In this document: positions 58,835 to 64,000 of the stretch, piece by piece
Layout: each line of letters starts with the position of its first letter
Position numbering within the stretch: position 1 is the first letter of the stretch
Made by a program: the position numbers and the translations under genes
The notes under the pieces: model-generated
Seen by the model: the letters and a program-made list of their open reading frames with translations, nothing else
Told to the model about the DNA's origin: nothing
Database searches by the model: none
DNA from: Aphrophora alni
Taxonomy: Eukaryota; Arthropoda; Insecta; Hemiptera; Aphrophoridae
NCBI GenBank assembly: GCA_963513935.1
Contig: OY740768.1
Span: forward strand, 310,001-374,000
DNA: 64,000 nt
Direction of reading: 5' to 3'

Positions 58835-60345
58835 CTGGCAATAGAAGGAAAACCGAAAAAATAGTGGAGAGAAAGGGGAGTGACTAATCAGAAAAAAGTT
58901 AAACAAGGTTTAGATAGGCCAATAGAAAGAATTCTGAAAACATAGGTGGAGAGAAATGGGCGTGACTAATCGTAAACAAGTTAAACGAGTTTTAGATAGG
59001 ACAATAGAAATAAAACCGAAAACATAGGTGGAGAGAAAGGGGAGTGACTAATCATAAACAAGTTAAACAAATTTTAGATAGGCCAATAGAAAGAAAACAT
59101 GGGTATGGGTGGAGAGAAAGGGAGTGATTAATAAAAAAACAGTTAAACAAGGTTTAGATAGGCCAATAGAAAGAATTATAAAAACATGGTTGGAGAGAAG
59201 GGACGGACTAATCAGGAACAAGTAAACGAGTTTTAGATAGGCCAATAGTAATAAAACCGAAAACATAGGTGGAGAGAAAGGGGAGTGACTAATCAGAAAT
59301 AAGTTAAACGAGTTTCAGATAGGCCAATAGAAAGAATTCTGAAAACATGGGTGGAGAGAGGGGGAGTGACTAATCATAAACAAGTTAAACAAATTTTAGA
59401 TAGGCCAATAGAAAGAAAACATGGGCATGGGTGGAGAGAAAGGGGAGTGATTAATAAAAAAAACAGTTAAACAAGGTCTAGATAGGCCAATAGAAAGAAT
59501 TCTAAAAACATGGTTGGAGAGAAGGGACGGACTAATCAGGAACAAGTAAACGAGTTTTAGATAGGAAAATAGAAAAAAAACATGGGTGGAGAGATGGGGG
59601 AGTGACAAATCGTAAACAAATTAAACGATTTTTAGATAGGCCAATAGAAAGATATCTGAAAACATTAGTGGAGAGATGGGGGAGTGACTAATCAGAAACA
59701 AGTTAAACGAGTTTCAGATAGGCCAATAGAAAGAAAACCGAAAACATGAGTGGAGAGATGGGGGAGTGACTAATCAGAAACAAGTTAAACGAGTTTTAGA
59801 TAAGCCAATACATAGAAAACTGAAAACATAGGTGGAGAGAAAGGGGAGTGACTAATCGTAAACAAGTTAAACGAGTTTTAGATAGGCCAATAGAAAGAAT
59901 TCTAAAAAACATAGGTGGAGAGAGGGGGAATGACTAATCAGCAACAAGTTAAACGAGTTTTAGATAGGCCAATAGAAAGAATTCTGAAAACATAGGTGGA
60001 GAGAGGGGGAATGACTAATCAGCAACAAGTTAAACGAGTTTTAGATAGGCCAATACATAGAAAACCGAAAACATAAGTGGAGAGAAAGGGGAGTGACTAA
60101 TCGTAAACAAGTTAAACGAGTTTTAGATAGGCCAATACATAGAAAACCGAAAACATAAGTGGAGAGAAAGGGGAGTGACTAATCGTAAACAAGTTAAACG
60201 AGTTTTAGATAGGCCAATACATAGAAAACTGAAAACATAAGTGGAGAGAAAGGGGAGTGACTAATCGTAAACAAGTTAAACGAGTTCTAGATAGGCCAAT
60301 AGAAAGAAAACTGAAAACATAGGTGGAGAGAAAGGGGACTAGTGG
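58835..60345 (+). repeat. ~81-bp tandem array, ~19 copies
   Basis: GGTGGAGAGA (or variant) recurs at roughly 58864, 58945, 59028, 59109, 59190 and on to 60325. Consensus strings are GGGGAGTGACTAATC, AACAAGTTAAACGAGTTTTA and GATAGGCCAATAGAAAG. Unit variants (ATTCTGAAAACAT, AAACCGAAAACAT, CATAGAAAAC) recur in small groups; the last units (59990-60300) are the most alike. Minus frames in the array are shadows. Confidence 0.95.
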
Positions 60346-60404
60346 CTAGACCATGAGGTACAATGGTCCACACCAAACTGCAGTACAAATATGTTTTCAT
60401 AGAC

Positions 60405-61140
60405 AAGTTTAATGATCATCATAATTTTTTGACGTTTACACCACGGTGGATCTTTTGGCACAACCTCTTCACGATTTCTTTACACCCGCCACTCCCTCAC
60501 CAATCTCCGGTCTACTCTTTTGGTCTGCATATCTTTCTTGACTTGAACCTTCCATCTTATTTCGTGGCCTTCCCATAGTGTATTTTCTATTTTATCTAGT
60601 GCTCTTTAAAGCGTTCTAATTTCTCATAACAAACTATTCCAAACGTTTCCTTTTGATTGTGTCATTCAGCGATTCAACCTTTACCTTATCCCGCATGTAT
60701 TCATTCCTTATTAAAACAGTTTCTATTCTTCACAAAAGGCTCGTCTCTGTTGTCAGTCTGCTCAGATCTTCCTTCGTCCACGTCCTAGATGTTAAAATTG
60801 TATAATATACTTTTAACATCACGGTTTTGGTTGCTTTATTTATGTCCCACTACCATATTACATCCTTTCCTTAATCTATCGCAACATCATATCCATCGCC
60901 ATCTTGTAAAACTGGTCATTTTAACATAGCCCTTTTCCTATTTCCTCTTGTATCTTACTATTGATGGTGATCTTGCTTTCTTGCATTTACCCTTTTTATA
61001 TCGTTTCCGTTCACTCTCTTTCCCTTATTGAATCTTTGTTTTTGTTCACATTACATTTTTATCCAATCCGTCCTTCCGAAATTTCCTTGTCCATTTAATT
61101 ACCTTTCTTTCGAAATCTTCTTCAGTTTCGCCATGTCATG
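60405..61140 (-). pseudogene. Non-LTR retrotransposon, degenerate RT and C-terminal tail
   Basis: The minus strand, 5' to 3', gives FERKVIKWTRKFRKDGLD (near 61120-61060), SKITIN-like traces, RTWTKEDLSRLTTE (near 60785), VESLNDTIKRKRLE, GRPRNKMEG/GHEIRWKVQVKKDMQTKR, then VDRRLVREWRV and NREEVVPK near 60440. This order (RT thumb W-x-[KR]-K, then R-T-W-T, [KR]-R-L, R-W-x-x-Q-[VI]-K-x-D, V-D-x-R-x-V) fits the insect endonuclease/RT retroposon family. It is the same family as 20935-21290, sharing TTGATTGTGTC..CAGCGATTCAA and ACCTTCCATCTTATT on the plus strand. Multiple frameshifts and stops; 5' truncated. Confidence 0.75.
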
Positions 61141-61336
61141 ACATTATTTCCACATCCTATCATCTTCAGTTAGTTTGCGTTTCTATGGTCTTCTGTGGTG
61201 ACTTCACCCATTATTATGATACAACACTTCTTAGTTTCACTCCACTTTCTGTTTGGAACTGATTTGAATTCTATTCTTATACTATTATATACATGAAGAC
61301 CTATCCAAAAGACCAACCTCTAAGCCACGTCTTGAG

Positions 61337-61420
61337 AGATGGGGAGCAACAGCCTATACTAGGCGAATGCTTATAGTGGTAAGACGGAGGGTCCAGCTTC
61401 GAACCCAGATCTAGTAAACA
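61337..61420 (+). repeat. tRNA-like (SINE) trace
   Basis: TATAGTGGTAAGACGGAGGG then TCCAGCTTCGAACCCAGATC resembles a tRNA D-loop followed by a T-arm/B box. Arms are incomplete; a SINE remnant is the likeliest reading. Confidence 0.35.
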
Positions 61421-61528
61421 TTTTGTTAATTGTTATAAACTTAAATTACGTTAGTAAAAAAATCAAAATTCGCCATGCTTACAAAAGGCATTAAAATAAT
61501 CCAAACTCACCAATATTTTTAAACCTAC

Positions 61529-61722
61529 CTTTTAGAATAGTAGTAATATGGTGGACACAACTGTACTGGTATGGGAAGAAGATACCCTAGAGTGTGCGTA
61601 GGGGTAGATGACCAGGAATGACTAAACTGTGAAGAAGCGATACTAGCGCTCCGTCGTGAATGTGGCGGAGAAGCAGCACTACTCAGACTGCTGTAGTACC
61701 CTCGACTACTACTGCTGTACAT
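61529..61722 (-). CDS. Putative first coding exon, serine-rich N-terminus, gene unknown
   Basis: Reading the minus strand, an ATG at 61722-61720 opens a frame beginning MYSSSSRGYYSSLSSAASPP, followed by a Ser/Arg/His-rich stretch and a Tyr-rich end (PPYYYYSK). The frame runs 194 nt to a good splice donor, AAAAG/GTAGGT, with the GT at 61528-61527; an in-frame TAG lies just inside the intron. The other two frames close early, and the base composition is clearly less AT-rich than the surroundings, which favours real coding. There is no signal peptide or membrane segment; low-complexity serine-rich N-termini are common in cytoplasmic and cytoskeletal scaffold proteins, but I do not recognise this protein. 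The exon ends in phase 2 and so would join in frame to the exon at 7928-8042 (AG+G gives Arg). The remainder of the gene is not identified. A chance open frame cannot be excluded. Confidence 0.55.
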
Positions 61723-62010
61723 TGTCGGAACACACTAAACACACTGGGGTTATTCTATTCCGACTATAAATTCACTAGTTAATTGAAAATAACAAATCTT
61801 CTGGATTGTTTAGTTCATCACTAAAATATTATAATAAAATTTAAGAAAAGAAGTACGATATAAATGCATTTCACTTTTTTATATTTTATAAAATCATAAA
61901 AAACTTTCGAGTAGAGGCCTATGTTATACCATTAACAATGCCAAATTGAGATCTTCTATCAAATCCATAGAAACCACTCGCTTAAAATCTTTACTGTTGA
62001 GTTTCTAAAC
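61723..62010. other. Upstream of the putative start exon
   Basis: On the minus strand the ATG follows GTGTGTTTAGTGTGTTCCGACA. A weak TATA-like string (TTTATAGT) lies ~40 nt upstream. No clear core promoter is seen. Confidence 0.3.
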
Positions 62011-62011
62011 A

Positions 62012-62395
62012 TTACCGTCCACAAATCTATACATAAATTTATTACCGTCTATAAAATTACAAAAAATATATACACACAATTTTTCACCGGCCATAAATTC
62101 ACACAGGCATACACATTCAAATTTACCACCATCCATATAGACACACAAACAAACAAATTTCACCATCTATAGATCCATACAGACAAACACACAAAAATTA
62201 CCACCCTCCATAAATTCATACAGACATGCACACAAATTTACCACTATACATAAATCTATACAGGTCAAGTTGACCATTCTTATATCCATATGGACAAACA
62301 CAAACAACATTCACCGTCCATAAATCAATACAGACATAAACTCACAAATTTACCACCGTCCACGAATCCATGCAGACATACACATAAATAGTAAT
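62012..62395 (+). repeat. Degenerate ~40-bp tandem repeat, ~9 copies
   Basis: Phrases of the type TTTACCACCGTCCATAAATC and CATACAGACATACACACAAA recur near 62014, 62087, 62128, 62163, 62201, 62241, 62313 and 62354 with many substitutions and indels. Confidence 0.85.
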
Positions 62396-64000
62396 CGCCT
62401 GCAATAAATCCAAGCAGCGATATATTGATATGAATATTTGTGCTTTTTACCTTTCACAAGCTACAGGTTGGGTGACATCACCCCAAGGCAAAACAAGGAA
62501 AGGCAGAGTTTGTGTGTCAAAACCAGGTCAACTTCTCTCAGACGATCGACATCTAGTTTATTTAATCTCTCGTCTTATGATTACACGCTTCGCTATCGTA
62601 TACATATCACAACATTTTATATTCATAAAAGTACTTCAAAAACGTAAATATTGTTATTTTATCAAATTGCACAATACCAATGTTCTAATTGTTTGATTGA
62701 TTTTATAAAGATTTGGATGCTCCAACGTAAGGCTCGATGTCAGAGCTAAAAAGCAGAATGAATTTAATCAAAAATTGATGATTTACAGCAATTTTGATCA
62801 ATGTAGTAAATACCGCTATTATGAACTCTTTTGTACCAAATCTTAACAATCCGTAATAGCCTACACTCGCTCAAACAACGTAACAATATCGTTTCAAAAA
62901 CAACCCCAATAATAATAAATAAAAAAAGTTAAGAATCTTTCTCTTAACAATATACGTTATAAATTTTCCTCATTTTGTGGGTCAAACATACAGCTTCATA
63001 TTTTTACTTTCTCAAATACATTTAGTTAAATAAAGGACGTAATGGCGGAAAAAATTATATTAGTTTTAAGGTTCCCCGAGTGTTGGGAATGATGTCTATC
63101 TGACTATTTGGCGACTTGTAGAGTTGTACAGCCCAAACATCTGAACAGATTTTAATCATATTTCGGTATATTTTGGCTATATCTCTGATTGTTTTCCCCA
63201 ATATTTAATATTTCAAAATTTGAGTAGCGGTCTTAAGAAATTAAAATTCTGAACTTATTTTTCGCAAATGCGAAAGGACCACATAAAACCGCAAAACGAT
63301 GCAGGAATAGTAGCAAACACAAAAATAAACATTAACTGTTCGATTTTAATGAAACACGATATACCCTGAGGTCGGGTTTATCGCTCAAGGGAAACAAGTT
63401 TGGAACCTTTTTAAATATTTTGTTTAAAAACAACGGACATGTTATAAACTAGCTTCAACCCTGAGCCAACAGTTAATAAATAATTTCTTCTATGAGTAGA
63501 TTTAGTGTCGGCGTTCCGTTGAATGTCATGTAGTCATAATTTCTACATTAAAAATGATAATTATAATTTTAAAATTAACTTTCAAACAAACAAAAGCTTA
63601 ATTCTATGTTGTTGAACTTTGGTCCTCCATGACAGTAAACTTTATCAAAACTTCCTCAATGTAATATAATGAATCCCTCTTTCATATAATGTTTACAGGA
63701 AGTACAGTCTGTTCCAAGTACTGTCAAGAGCTTATTAAATCCAACCTACTAAATGCATTTCCTCATAACCTTTACAAATCTAAACCCTCAAGTGTTCTAC
63801 AGTTTGTGACGTTTGAAAAAAAGAAATTACTTTTTTTGCTGCTCTTAACAAATATGGTTCGTACAATAAGAGTCTAAATTTAACCTCAGTGGGGGAGATT
63901 TGCAAGCTAGAGTTCTTTGTTGTTCAATATTGCTCGAATGTAGTTCCTTTTCCACTTTGAAAACAATACGAGAAGGGAATTTTGACCAACAACTGGAATT
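62396..64000. other. No supported gene
   Basis: An 88-codon plus frame at 62430-62696 (central part GWVTSPQGKTRKGRVCVS) lies after an AG-acceptor-like CTACAG at 62468 and is the most protein-like piece, but I cannot assign it. The rest is AT-rich with nothing recognised. Confidence 0.35.

Overview
This window looks like nuclear DNA of an insect (an arthropod at least; a hemipteran is only a guess). It is AT-rich and almost gene-free. It has GGTTA/TTAGG-type interstitial repeats, tRNA-derived SINE sequence, degenerate non-LTR retrotransposon 3' ends, foldback elements flanked by TA and a hAT-type MITE with a perfect 8-bp target duplication. There is no bacterial gene organisation, rRNA or CRISPR. 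Most open frames in the window are by-products of tandem repeats or chance.

Genes: I can support two coding exons, both on the minus strand. One (61529-61722) looks like a start exon with a serine-rich N-terminus and a good donor. The other (7928-8042) is an internal exon with a clean acceptor and donor. The first ends in phase 2 and the second begins in the matching phase, so the two could be exons of one gene whose ~53.5-kb intron fills nearly the whole window. I do not recognise the protein.

Layout: 1-1.9 kb is featureless. 1.99-4.35 kb is an eight-copy ~294-bp array built from an internally deleted member of a dispersed repeat (family A) and followed by a fuller copy. 5-10 kb holds repeat remnants and the internal exon. 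11.3-11.9 kb is a 122-bp array and 12.7-12.9 kb an interstitial telomere-like array. 13.1 kb has a LINE fragment. 14.6-23.8 kb is a mosaic of dispersed families, an inverted tRNA-SINE pair (19.1-19.4 kb), a LINE 3' end (20.9-21.3 kb) and microsatellites. 23.87-25.19 kb is a 1.3-kb foldback element. 28.0-28.65 kb is a family A copy split by the hAT MITE. 33.22-34.09 kb is a second foldback element. 35.6 and 37.9 kb are shorter palindromes. 39.6-41.0 kb is a 75-bp minisatellite open on both strands with a 375-bp higher-order period. 46.6-48.9 kb is a 24-copy 97-bp array. 57.0-57.45 kb is a 158-bp array. 58.8-60.3 kb is an ~81-bp array with a lone relative at 10.4 kb. 60.4-61.1 kb is a LINE reverse-transcriptase remnant.

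The main biology visible is repeat evolution: dispersed elements seeding tandem arrays, nested insertions, and large foldback hairpins that could make double-stranded RNA if transcribed within the putative intron. Family names A-H are local labels. All similarities were judged by eye within the window; no database search was possible.
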